From JBDRMV01 sp043811795 (GTDB lineage Bacteria > CG03), in assembly GCA_043811795.1 (NCBI GenBank), contig JBDRMV010000061.1:1-14672 (forward strand): 14,672 nt of DNA. The letters are read 5' to 3'. The notes under the pieces are model-generated. The model worked only from the letters and a program-made list of their open reading frames with translations. It made no database searches and was not told the origin of the DNA. Of this stretch, positions 1-7,200 are shown piece after piece. The position numbers and the translations under genes are program-made. Each line of letters begins with the position of its first letter. Positions within the stretch are counted from its first letter, which is position 1.

Positions 1-213
1 AGCAATGTTCAGAATCATTTCTCTGGTATTTCCGGATTTTACAATCGGGACTCCATCTTCAGCTAAGCACCGAAGGTGTAATTTAATTGCTTCTCTTATG
101 TTTTTTATGGCTTCTTTTTCTGTCTGCCCCTGAGAAACACAGCCTGGAAGTGACGGACAGATCGCCACAAACCAGCCGTCTTCATCTTTTTCCAATTTTA
201 TTTTTACATCCAT
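1..213 (-). CDS. hicB: HicB-family antitoxin, 3' end cut by window edge
   Basis: The reading frame opens at ATG 213-211 and runs off the left edge after 71 codons. A strong ribosome binding site (GGAGGT at 224-219) sits 5 nt before the ATG and fixes the start. The visible part has the HicB N-terminal signature: a charged lead (LEKDEDGWFVAICP), then SLPGCVSQG, then a helix of the type T-EKEAIKNIREAI. In the family this partial RNase-H-like fold binds and blocks the HicA mRNA-cleaving toxin, and a C-terminal DNA-binding part represses the operon; that part lies outside the window. No hicA-like frame is present upstream (214-488), so any toxin partner must lie downstream beyond the edge, or this is a solitary HicB. 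No convincing promoter is visible in front of it. Confidence 0.85.
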   Translation of the reverse strand, partial: MDVKIKLEKDEDGWFVAICPSLPGCVSQGQTEKEAIKNIREAIKLHLRCLAEDGVPIVKSGNTREMILNIA

Positions 214-275
214 AACGCACCTCCACGTATAATGTGTTTTTTATCAAATATTTACAAATACTTTGTGCACTTTCT

Positions 276-291
276 AACCTGCATTATTCAT
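276..291 (+). repeat. AACCTGCATTATTCAT motif, copy upstream of hicB
   Basis: This is an exact 16-nt reverse-complement match to 4159-4174, about 3.9 kb away. It lies 62 bp upstream of the hicB start and directly before the hairpin cluster at 301. Finding it again next to palindromic repeats supports a link between the motif and those elements. Confidence 0.45.
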
Positions 292-300
292 CTCTGAAAA

Positions 301-408
301 GTAGCGCGAGGCTTTATCCTCGCCTAAGACCTTTACCTAAAGGTAGGCTTCGCACTTGCGCAGCTGGTCGCACTACAGCAGAAGACAAACTCCGACGCAT
401 CCTGCGTC
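301..408. repeat. Cluster of short perfect hairpins in the hicB-lipoprotein gap
   Basis: The gene-free stretch 214-488 carries several inverted repeats in a row. GCGAGG (306-311) pairs with CCTCGC (318-323). ACCTTTA (329-335) pairs with TAAAGGT (338-344). CGCA and TGCG pair at 351-360. GACGCA (394-399) pairs with TGCGTC (403-408). An outer pair, GTAGCGCG (301-308) and CGCACTAC (369-376), has one mismatch and could close a cloverleaf of about 76 nt. No T-run follows on either strand, so this is not a typical intrinsic terminator. A REP/MITE-like element is the best guess. Nothing else recognisable lies in 409-488. Confidence 0.5.
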
Positions 409-488
409 TTTACCCCGCAACTCAAACACAGACGAGTTCCGGGATTTTTGGGCGGGGAATTCCTGTTAAATTAAATTTATTTTTTTTG

Positions 489-881
489 TTATTTAACCTC
501 TATCGCATGCATCGTATCCACTTTTCCCTGCGTTGCCGTGATGTAAACGACTCCGGGAGCAAGGCATTGCACTGTAATTGTTTTTCCTTCCTCTGTTTGA
601 AGAGCGCCGATTGCGGAATTGTCACTTTTCCAAGCCGGGTTGATGGCTCCGGGGCGCTGGATGGATGCCGACCGCTCATCATAACCTTCTGCTGTCAGCG
701 TAACCGTTTGACCGACTGTTGCCTGCGACGGACCTTTAATTGCCAACTGCGCCACCCCTCCCGTAATGATTCCTCCGCCAACACCCGTTTTTCCTCTTGT
801 TTTCTCGGCGAGCATCGCGCAGCCGGCAATCAAACCGACAGCCAAAAACAAACCGACCAGCCCGACAATCCTTTTTTTCAT
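489..881 (-). CDS. Small lipoprotein with a bacterial Ig-like (BIG2) domain
   Basis: This encodes 130 residues. The N-terminus is a lipoprotein signal peptide: two Lys and one Arg at 2-4, a hydrophobic core, and the lipobox LIAGC with Cys21 as the lipidated residue. The residue after the Cys is Ala, not Asp, which by the E. coli rule favours outer-membrane delivery. A Gly-rich linker (about 31-42) leads to one domain of about 85 residues with the BIG2 pattern: TVGQTVTLTAEG, then WKSDNSAIG, then LAPGVVYITATQGKV. Such folds usually serve adhesion or as structural modules; no enzymatic motif is visible. The start is supported by GGAGG before the ATG. The ATG overlaps the stop of ribF (ATGA), so the gene is the last member of the minus-strand operon. 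The exact role is unknown. Confidence 0.8.
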   Translation of the reverse strand: MKKRIVGLVGLFLAVGLIAGCAMLAEKTRGKTGVGGGIITGGVAQLAIKGPSQATVGQTVTLTAEGYDERSASIQRPGAINPAWKSDNSAIGALQTEEGKTITVQCLAPGVVYITATQGKVDTMHAIEVK

Positions 882-1759
882 TTCCGCCTCCTATTACTTC
901 CAACCTTTTCTACAAAATCCAAAGAGAATTTACAAGCAATTTTCACGTCTTTATTTATTCCTGCGGCAAGGCGTTCCTTTGTTTTAAACTTTTTCTGTTT
1001 TCTTATGAATTTTACGAACGAGACATTGAAATTCCTGCACCTGAAAATTTTCGGAGAATACCCCGGAAGAGCGTAAAGTTCAAAAACATTTTTCAGACCG
1101 AATGTCGGGGAAGAACCGACGTTGGCGAGAGCAAAAAAATCCCCGCTTGCGCATGTACTTTTTACAAAAAAAACCCCTTCCGGCAGGATTTTGTGCTTTT
1201 CCGGCTTGAGATTTATCGTCGGGAAACCGAGAGTCCCCGCAATGCCCAGACCTTTGATTTTTCTTCCCGAAACAGCGTAGCATCTGCCGAGCATTTTATT
1301 CGCCGTAGCAAGAGCGTTTTTTTTAAGGCATCCTTTAATCAAGGATGTGGAAATTTTTTTATTTTTCAGTTTCCCGGCCGGAATGACTTCAAAATTTATA
1401 TTTTTCTCTTTTGTCCACTTCCGCAAACTGTTTATCGTTCCCCGCCGTCGGTGACCGAAGACAAAGTCATCCCCCGCAATAAGATTTTCTACGCCGTATT
1501 TCCTTACGAGGAATTTGTCCAAAAAATCATAAGCGGTCATTCTCCAGAATTTTTTTATATCAAGGTTTATAACTTCAACGCCGAAGGAACTTAAAATTTC
1601 CTTTCTTTCCTTCAAGTTGGTCAGGATTCTGTCCCCTTTCTTCGGGTTTCTGTAAAAAAGAAAAACGACGCGTTTTCCCCGCTTTTTCCGGAGTTCTTTC
1701 AAAATCCGGACGTGCCCCAGATGAACGCCGTCGTAAATTCCTACCGTTGCGGAAACCAT
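878..1759 (-). CDS. ribF: Bifunctional riboflavin kinase / FMN adenylyltransferase RibF
   Basis: This encodes 293 residues, close to the usual length of about 305. It phosphorylates riboflavin to FMN and adenylates FMN to FAD in the cytoplasm. The N-terminal nucleotidyltransferase half shows GIYDGVHLGH at 7-16 (the HxGH ATP site), LIAGDDFVFGHRRRG near 93-107 and STSLIKGCL at about 137-145. The C-terminal kinase half shows GTLGFPTINL, GVFFVK and NVGSSPTFG, with a Glu in FELYALPG at the place of the catalytic base, and it ends with the typical VKFIRKQKKFKTKERLAAGI-like tail. Some positions are looser than in model enzymes, for example FYRNP where FxPHP is usual. The ATG overlaps the stop of the DHH gene (TAATG), and its own TGA overlaps the lipoprotein ATG, so translation is probably coupled on both sides. 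Confidence 0.93.
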   Translation of the reverse strand: MVSATVGIYDGVHLGHVRILKELRKKRGKRVVFLFYRNPKKGDRILTNLKERKEILSSFGVEVINLDIKKFWRMTAYDFLDKFLVRKYGVENLIAGDDFVFGHRRRGTINSLRKWTKEKNINFEVIPAGKLKNKKISTSLIKGCLKKNALATANKMLGRCYAVSGRKIKGLGIAGTLGFPTINLKPEKHKILPEGVFFVKSTCASGDFFALANVGSSPTFGLKNVFELYALPGYSPKIFRCRNFNVSFVKFIRKQKKFKTKERLAAGINKDVKIACKFSLDFVEKVGSNRRRK

Positions 1760-2727
1760 TAATCGTGATTTGTCATATATTCGACAAAATCTTTTATTAT
1801 TTTTTCTCTCGTCTCTGAAAATTTTCCTTTTATTGTACCGCCGCAGGCGAGATTGTGACCGCCGCCGCCGAATTTTTTGGCAAACGGCAGGATATTCTTT
1901 TTAACGGAACGGAAATTTATGCGCAGCGACCCGCCGGCGACTTCCCTTATGTAGCAGGACGCCTCCACCCCTTTGATATCTCTCGCAAAATTTATGAAGT
2001 CCTTCGTGTCTTCGCAGGTTGTCTTCGTCTTCCGGAACATTTCACAGGACGTGTACATCGCGGAGATTTTTCCGCCGATTATTTCAAGCGTTCCGAGAGT
2101 TGCGGACAGAAGACGCAGAGTTTCGGGTTTCTGACTCCCGTAAGACCTGTTATAGATTTTGACGGGCTCGGCGCCGGCTTCCATCATGCTTGCTGCTATG
2201 CGTAGCGACTCCTTCGTCGTGTTTTTCTGGCTGAATCTTCCGGTGTCGGTTATAATTCCCGTCAGCAGGCAAACCGCCTCCGTCTTCTGCACCGGCAGGC
2301 CCTGAATTTCAAAAAACCGGTAAACAATTTCCGACACGGATGATACTTCCGCATCGACGATATTAAAATCCGCATACATTTTATTGTCCGGATGATGGTC
2401 GATATTAACCGTGGTCAAGCCGGCAAGTTTCTCCCCGAAATCAAAACCGCTTCTGCCCGGCAGAAAACATTCCATAAAAATCAACGCATCTTTTTTGTTC
2501 AGGTCAATTTTATCCGCGCGTTTTATTCTTCCGGCATCAAGGAACTGAAGGTTGTCCGGTATTCTGTCCTTCTGATAGTTCGTCACCCTGACGCCCAGCC
2601 GTCTGAGAAACGATGCAAGAGCGAGAGAAGCGCCTATTGAATCCCCGTCGGCGCCCGTGTGTCCCACAATAACAACGTTTTTCCGGCGCATCAGCGCCTG
2701 AATTAATTCTTTTATTTCTTCGTCCAT
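1759..2727 (-). CDS. nrnA: DHH-family phosphoesterase, NrnA-like (nanoRNase / pAp phosphatase)
   Basis: From ATG 2727 this encodes 322 residues, the normal NrnA length. The family degrades short oligoribonucleotides and dephosphorylates pAp, using two metal ions. Visible motifs are GHTGADGDSIGA at 22-33 (motif I, His23/Asp27/Asp29), NIDHHPDN at 108-115 (the DHH motif), GIITDTGRF at 157-165 and the DHHA1-domain loop FGGGGHNLACGG near 286-297. Motif II, where most relatives have Asp, reads FMECFLPGRSG with Glu86 at that position. The frame stays open to a TTG at 2772, directly after the previous stop, but that 15-residue extension is encoded by a repeat (2745-2770), so I place the start at 2727. 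No good ribosome binding site precedes it; reinitiation after the upstream gene is likely. Confidence 0.87.
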   Translation of the reverse strand: MDEEIKELIQALMRRKNVVIVGHTGADGDSIGASLALASFLRRLGVRVTNYQKDRIPDNLQFLDAGRIKRADKIDLNKKDALIFMECFLPGRSGFDFGEKLAGLTTVNIDHHPDNKMYADFNIVDAEVSSVSEIVYRFFEIQGLPVQKTEAVCLLTGIITDTGRFSQKNTTKESLRIAASMMEAGAEPVKIYNRSYGSQKPETLRLLSATLGTLEIIGGKISAMYTSCEMFRKTKTTCEDTKDFINFARDIKGVEASCYIREVAGGSLRINFRSVKKNILPFAKKFGGGGHNLACGGTIKGKFSETREKIIKDFVEYMTNHD

Positions 2728-2744
2728 ATTAAGGAAGTAAGGAA

Positions 2745-2770
2745 GGGGCCAGGGCTCAAGACCTGTCCCC
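2745..2770. repeat. Short palindrome between transferase and nrnA genes
   Basis: GGGGCCAGG (2745-2753) pairs with CCTGTCCCC (2762-2770) with a single mismatch and an 8-nt loop. Read on the minus strand it begins GGGGACAGGTCTTGAG. It fills most of the 45-bp gap between two genes of one operon and lies in the leader of nrnA, where it could slow translation or processing. The GGGG-C-AGG core resembles, but is not identical to, the GGGGTCAG repeats at 4017 and 9961, so a relative of the same REP-type family is possible. Confidence 0.45.
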
Positions 2771-2772
2771 AA

Positions 2773-3786
2773 CTAATCACTCATATCAATAACCGAAAGC
2801 CACGATGCAAGATAAAAGCCGATAATAATCAAAAACCCCGAAAGCACAAAAGCCCAGGTCATCGGAATTATCGTCAGCAGCCACGCGCTGAAACCGAGTA
2901 CAGCGCTCGTTATAAAAACCCTGAGAAGAACCTCTTTCTTTGAAAAACCGAGTTTCAGCATCCTGAGAGCAAAGTGATCTTTTGAACCGAGAAAAGGAGA
3001 AAGACCGCGCCGCGTCCTGTGAATCATAACAAACAGCAGGTCAAAAAGCGGAATTGCAAGAATCAGCATCGGCGCAAAAATACCGACAGGGTGAACCGCC
3101 GAGTATTTCGCCCCGAGAGAAATCGCGGCCATGATAAAACCCGTCGTCAAACTCCCAGCATCTCCCATAAAAACCTTTGCAGGAGGAAAATTGAAGAGAA
3201 GAAACCCGCCCGCAGCTCCGAACACGGCGAGGGCGGAAAAATTGACATAAATCTGTTCGGTGGGTAAAGACACCAAAAAGAAAAAAAGCCCGCTTGCAAT
3301 CAGAACCGTTGCGGTCAGACCGTCCATAACATCAATAATGTTGAAGCCGTTGGTTATAGCGAGAATCCACAGGACGGAAAGAACATAATTCAAAAGAGGC
3401 ACCTGAAAAATTTTTATCCCTATCCCGTACCGGAACAGAACCGATGCGGCGACAATCTGCACAAAAAATTTGATTTTGTAATCCAGGTCGTGGATGTCGT
3501 CAACAACTCCCATCACGAATATCACGGTTGACCCGATAACAATCCCGCGGAGCTGATAGAGGGTTCCCGTCGGAAAATGCGAAAGATACCTTATTAATGC
3601 AAGAGACAGAACAAAACCGGCAAAAACCGCCGCTCCGCCCAGGTACGGAACCGCCGACGTGTGTGTCTTTATTGAAGACGTCGGGAAATCCATAATGTTC
3701 AGTTTCCTCGCCGCGAGAATGCACAGCGGCATAAAAGCCGCGGAAACGGCAAATGAAATAACCAGCGTCACCAGGTAATACGGCAC
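2773..3786 (-). CDS. WecA/MraY-like polyprenyl-phosphate sugar-1-phosphate transferase
   Basis: This encodes 337 residues, a polytopic membrane protein of about ten segments. The family moves a HexNAc-1-phosphate (usually GlcNAc from UDP-GlcNAc) onto undecaprenyl phosphate to start surface polysaccharide or related glycans. Motifs are DFPTSSIKTHTSAVPYLGG at 33-51 (the usual D-P---K-H---P--GG), GVVDDIHDLD at 93-102 (the Asp-Asp pair, 96-97), NGFNIIDVMDGL at 146-157, and FMGDAGSL at 206-213. The last loop, HRTRRGLSPFLGSKDHFALRML, has one His where WecA has HIHH, so it is neither a typical WecA nor a typical MraY, and the exact substrate is uncertain. The start is GTG 3786-3784, chosen because GGAGGG (3795-3790) lies 4 nt ahead. 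It is the first gene of the minus-strand operon, with a promoter at 3817-3845. Confidence 0.88.
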   Translation of the reverse strand: MPYYLVTLVISFAVSAAFMPLCILAARKLNIMDFPTSSIKTHTSAVPYLGGAAVFAGFVLSLALIRYLSHFPTGTLYQLRGIVIGSTVIFVMGVVDDIHDLDYKIKFFVQIVAASVLFRYGIGIKIFQVPLLNYVLSVLWILAITNGFNIIDVMDGLTATVLIASGLFFFLVSLPTEQIYVNFSALAVFGAAGGFLLFNFPPAKVFMGDAGSLTTGFIMAAISLGAKYSAVHPVGIFAPMLILAIPLFDLLFVMIHRTRRGLSPFLGSKDHFALRMLKLGFSKKEVLLRVFITSAVLGFSAWLLTIIPMTWAFVLSGFLIIIGFYLASWLSVIDMSD

Positions 3787-3816
3787 ACACCCTCCTTTTG
3801 ATAAAATGCAGTTTTT

Positions 3817-3845
3817 ATTATATTATGAAATCTGTTAAAAAGCAA
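3817..3845 (-). promoter_or_regulatory. Sigma70-type promoter of the transferase-nrnA-ribF-lipoprotein operon
   Basis: On the minus strand, TTGCTT (3845-3840) is followed after exactly 17 nt by TATAAT (3822-3817). Transcription should start near 3810, giving a leader of about 24 nt that contains the GGAGGG ribosome binding site. The -10 box is perfect and the -35 box matches four of six. Confidence 0.65.
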
Positions 3846-3928
3846 GGATGGAAGGGAACGGTTGATTTGCCGCAATCGGCAACGGTATTGTTGCAGATAC
3901 GGCATTTTCACACTAAAATTATATTGGT

Positions 3929-3941
3929 CTGCATTATTCGT
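3929..3941 (+). repeat. CTGCATTATTC motif, left copy of an inverted pair
   Basis: CTGCATTATTCGT here is the inverted partner of ATGAATAATGCAGGTT at 4159-4174 (12 of 13 bases). A third copy, AACCTGCATTATTCAT, lies at 276-291. The 3929 and 4159 copies bracket the large nested hairpin. The rest of 3846-3987 contains nothing else I recognise. Confidence 0.45.
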
Positions 3942-3987
3942 AATGAGGGTATTTTTGGTGAAAGCGGTATTAAAGAAAAATGGGAAG

Positions 3988-4145
3988 AAAAATCGGTCGC
4001 TTCTATTTTACAGGATGGGGTCAGCTCTATGGAAAATGGGTCGCTTCTATTTTTGGCAGAGAATACAAAGCAAAAATAGAGGCGACCCGATTTTCCATCA
4101 AAAATAGAACTGACCCCGTAAAATAGTAGAGGCGACCCGATTTTT
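3988..4145. repeat. 158-bp nested inverted repeat (REP/MITE-like)
   Basis: Almost the whole element folds on itself around a 15-nt centre (4056-4070). The outer arms are 3988-4011 and 4118-4145. The inner arms are 4017-4055 and 4071-4117. Two related core motifs recur: GGGGTCAGCTCTAT (4017-4030), with its inverse TAGAACTGACCCC, and GGGTCGCTTCTATTTT-type cores in four copies (starting near 3995, 4038, 4079 and 4129). The right inner arm carries about 7 extra bases (ATCAAAA region) and the left outer arm lacks one G, so the arms have drifted. No coding sequence is convincing here. It resembles REP/BIME or miniature inverted-repeat elements mobilised in trans. Confidence 0.75.
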
Positions 4146-4158
4146 CTCCGAAGAGAAT

Positions 4159-4174
4159 ATGAATAATGCAGGTT
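4159..4174 (-). repeat. ATGAATAATGCAGGTT motif, right copy
   Basis: This 16-nt sequence is an exact reverse complement of 276-291 upstream of hicB, and a near match to 3929-3941. Here it ends just at the possible -35 region of the sprA-like gene, so it may be either an element end or a regulatory site. Confidence 0.45.
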
Positions 4175-4203
4175 GGGGAATAAAATGAGAAATTTGATAT
4201 AAT
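4173..4203 (+). promoter_or_regulatory. Extended -10 promoter of the sprA-like/comF operon
   Basis: TGATATAAT (4195-4203) is a perfect extended -10 box. A poor -35 candidate, TTGGGG (4173-4178), lies 19 nt upstream; extended -10 promoters tolerate this. The predicted start of transcription is near 4210-4211, at the second ATG of the gene, implying a leaderless message. The -10 box overlaps the first ATG (4202), which could then not be on the transcript. Confidence 0.5.
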
Positions 4204-7200
4204 GCGCAAAATGGCAAAAGTTATTAAAATTTTTCTTGCGGCGGCGCTCCTGCTGCCGGTCTCATTACATTCGGAAGACATTCAGTTTGATATGGATTCC
4301 TGGAAAAAGATGAGACAGCAGAAAGAAGAACGGATCTTTGAAGAAAAAACGGCGGAAGAAATTAAAGAAAAAGCGGCGGAGGAAACCGAAAAAAAAGAAG
4401 CGGCGCCGGAAAAGAAAGAACAGGAACCGCTGATACCGAAAGCAGAATTGTCTCTGGACCTGCCGGCGGATTCCAGGGGGGAACTGGCTGTTTCGGGCAG
4501 AAAAACAATCGACATGAAATTCGGGAAGATCTTTTACAAGGAATCCGACCCGAAAAAAAGAACGATAAGCGCCGGCGGGCTGGAGGGCTTCGCAATGGAT
4601 ATGGACCAGCAGCTGCAGATGAAAATAAAGGGCAAAGTCGGCAGAAAAATCGACGTGAACATCGATTACGACGACAAGCAGGGCGACCTCAACAGAAGGA
4701 ATATCCAGATACAATACACCGGCGACCCCGACGAATTCGTGCAGAGAGTGCAGTTCGGCGACATCACACTATCTCTGCCGGGCACCGAATTTGTGGGTTA
4801 TTCCGGCGTAGCGGGCCTCAATAAAAATCTTTTCGGTTTTATGGGTTCCGCAAAATACAAGGACCTGAACTTATACTTCGTGGGTTCGCAGACCAAAGGG
4901 AGAAACGAAGTGAAAAGATTCACGGGCGACACTGCCTTTAGAAAACCCAGCATAAATGACGCCGGTTACCAGTGCTGGAAATACTACAGAATTTATTTTT
5001 CGACCTCGCAGCTTCCCATTACAAAGGGCTCCGAAAAAATCTGGCTTGACGATAAGACCGACAATACCATAGAAGGCATCACCCAGGAAGGGATGTCCGT
5101 CACCGTATGGGGAGGCACCCAAACAATTCAGGGGGACTTCGACCAGTTGAAACCGGGAATTGATTATGTTATTGACTATTCCATAGGGGTCATAACTTTT
5201 TATAAAGCAATCGGGAAAAATTATGTAATCGCAGTGGACTGGGAAAACAAAGACGGCGAGTTGAAGAATCCCTACGGCAAAAAACATGTCTTAATAAAAA
5301 ATGAAACCGAAACGCTCAAATACGAACTGAAAAACAGATATTTTCTGGGCGATACGAATATTATCAGGGACACGCTCGGTGAAAAATTTGTGGTAAAAAT
5401 ACTTGACATGGCCGGAAACGAAAAAGACGTAAACGGGATTTCTTACGTTAATTACTCTTCCGCAGGATTCACGGTCGATTACGACCTCGGAATAATCGAA
5501 TTCGAAAGCGAAAGGCCTTTTGAAGAGGCGTTCGGATATTCCGACGTTTACGACCCCGCCAACCGCGGGACCAAACAGCACTTTTCAATTTATGTTGAAT
5601 ACAGGGTGAAGTTGAATGAATATTCTCTGCGGATGAACCTCGTAAAGGACTCGGAAAGGATTGTTCTGGACGGAAAAACCCTCGTCAAGGATACCGACTA
5701 CATACTTGATTATTATTCGGGATGGATTACGTTTCTCAACACCGGCGAAATAAAAGACGATTCCACGATTGAAGCGACATACGAGTATTATCCCTTTATC
5801 GGAGGAATGGAACAAACGCTCGCAGGAACGCGGCTGGAGTACAAACCGCGGTCAAATTTTTTTGTGGGCGGGACCGTCCTGTACAATTTTTCGCCCGCGA
5901 TGGGAACCATACCGAGCATCTACCAGACATCCCCGTCAAACCTGCTGCTCGATATGAACACCTCTCTTTCGGTAAATCCGAAAAAGTATTTTCCGTTCCG
6001 CATGACTTTCGCCGGCGAAATAGCGACAAGCAAGAATAACCCGAACCGGATGGGGAAAGCCGTCATTGAAAACATGGAGGGAGTAAAGCAGAAAGATTCT
6101 TATTCGACATACGAAGAAAACTGGCGGCCAGCGGCAATCGCAGATTCTTCCGCACGCGGACGGCTCCAGTGGAGCGAAGAAGAGGGCATAAAAATGATTA
6201 CATTGAGACACGGAAAATATTACAACGACGATGACGAAACCACCGCTCTTTCAATGTCCTACTCGGCAATGCCCTCAACCGGCGAGGTGGCTATTATTTA
6301 TTCAATCTCAAAGGTGGGGACCGACTACGGCAAAAAGAAGTTCCTTGAAGGTTACATCTGGGGAGGCGGCGGAAACGAAAAAGTTACAATTGAACTCGGG
6401 CAGTTCAAGGAGGACGCAGACGCCGACGGTCCGTTGGGTAAATTTGAAACCGAAGACATAAATGACGACGGCTTTTTGAATGAAGGAGAAGACATCGGCG
6501 TTCCGTTCAACCTGCCGGACGGCTCCACCTTCTGGTGGGGTATCGACAACGGCAGAATCGACACGGAGGACATTGACGGGGACGGAAACTTATATGACCG
6601 CGACAATGCGCTTCTTACAACGTCTCAATTTACTGATGAAAACGGCGGTCTCCACGATAAGATTGACTGGTCGGGGTGGAAGAAAATTTTCATTCCTCTG
6701 CCGATAGCAGAAGATACCACAGGCTATTGGCGTTCTATAAAGCAGATAAGAATAACAATCAAACGAGACGCCTTGAATGCGGGAACTATAAAATTTGCGG
6801 AATTCGGCGCCGTCGGCAACAAATGGGAGGAACCCTACGTTATTATAGACAATATGGCCGTCGGGGATGTGACCGATGAATTCGAGGTCTCCGCAATAAA
6901 CAATGAAGATGATGATGATTACTTTCTCAAGTCCTTTCTCAAATCGCCTTATTACGACGATTTATATGAACCCGAAAGCGATGAAATAAGAGAGCAGGCG
7001 CTGAAAATCAAATATGATCTTCCCGCCAACGCAACAGCGTGGACTTATGCGGCATATTCCCTAATGAACCTCTCAATTTATAAAACGCTTAATTTCTTTA
7101 TGTACGACAACTCTTTTCCTACTTACGGCAACTCTGCGGAAGGTGAGATTTTTATCAGGGTCGGCAACGACGAAAAAAATTATTACGAATACACTTCTAC

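Noticed and set aside
234..1594. Long plus-strand open frames (234-1076 and 797-1594) opposite the lipoprotein and ribF
   Set aside because: They run antisense to genes with clear family motifs, have no ribosome binding sites, and are low-complexity Ser/Arg/Phe-rich readings of the opposite strand.
3798..4107. Plus-strand open frames of 81-93 codons between the divergent operons
   Set aside because: They run through the nested inverted repeat, resemble no protein family I know, and lack ribosome binding sites. I also considered a transposase remnant but saw no transposase motifs.
3988..4145. CRISPR-like array of repeats
   Set aside because: The recurring cores are in inverted, not direct, arrangement and spacers are not of uniform length; no cas genes are present.
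4265..4714. Minus-strand frames rich in Phe and Arg opposite the start of the sprA-like gene
   Set aside because: They are shadows of the Glu/Lys-rich linker; the composition explains the long open frame.
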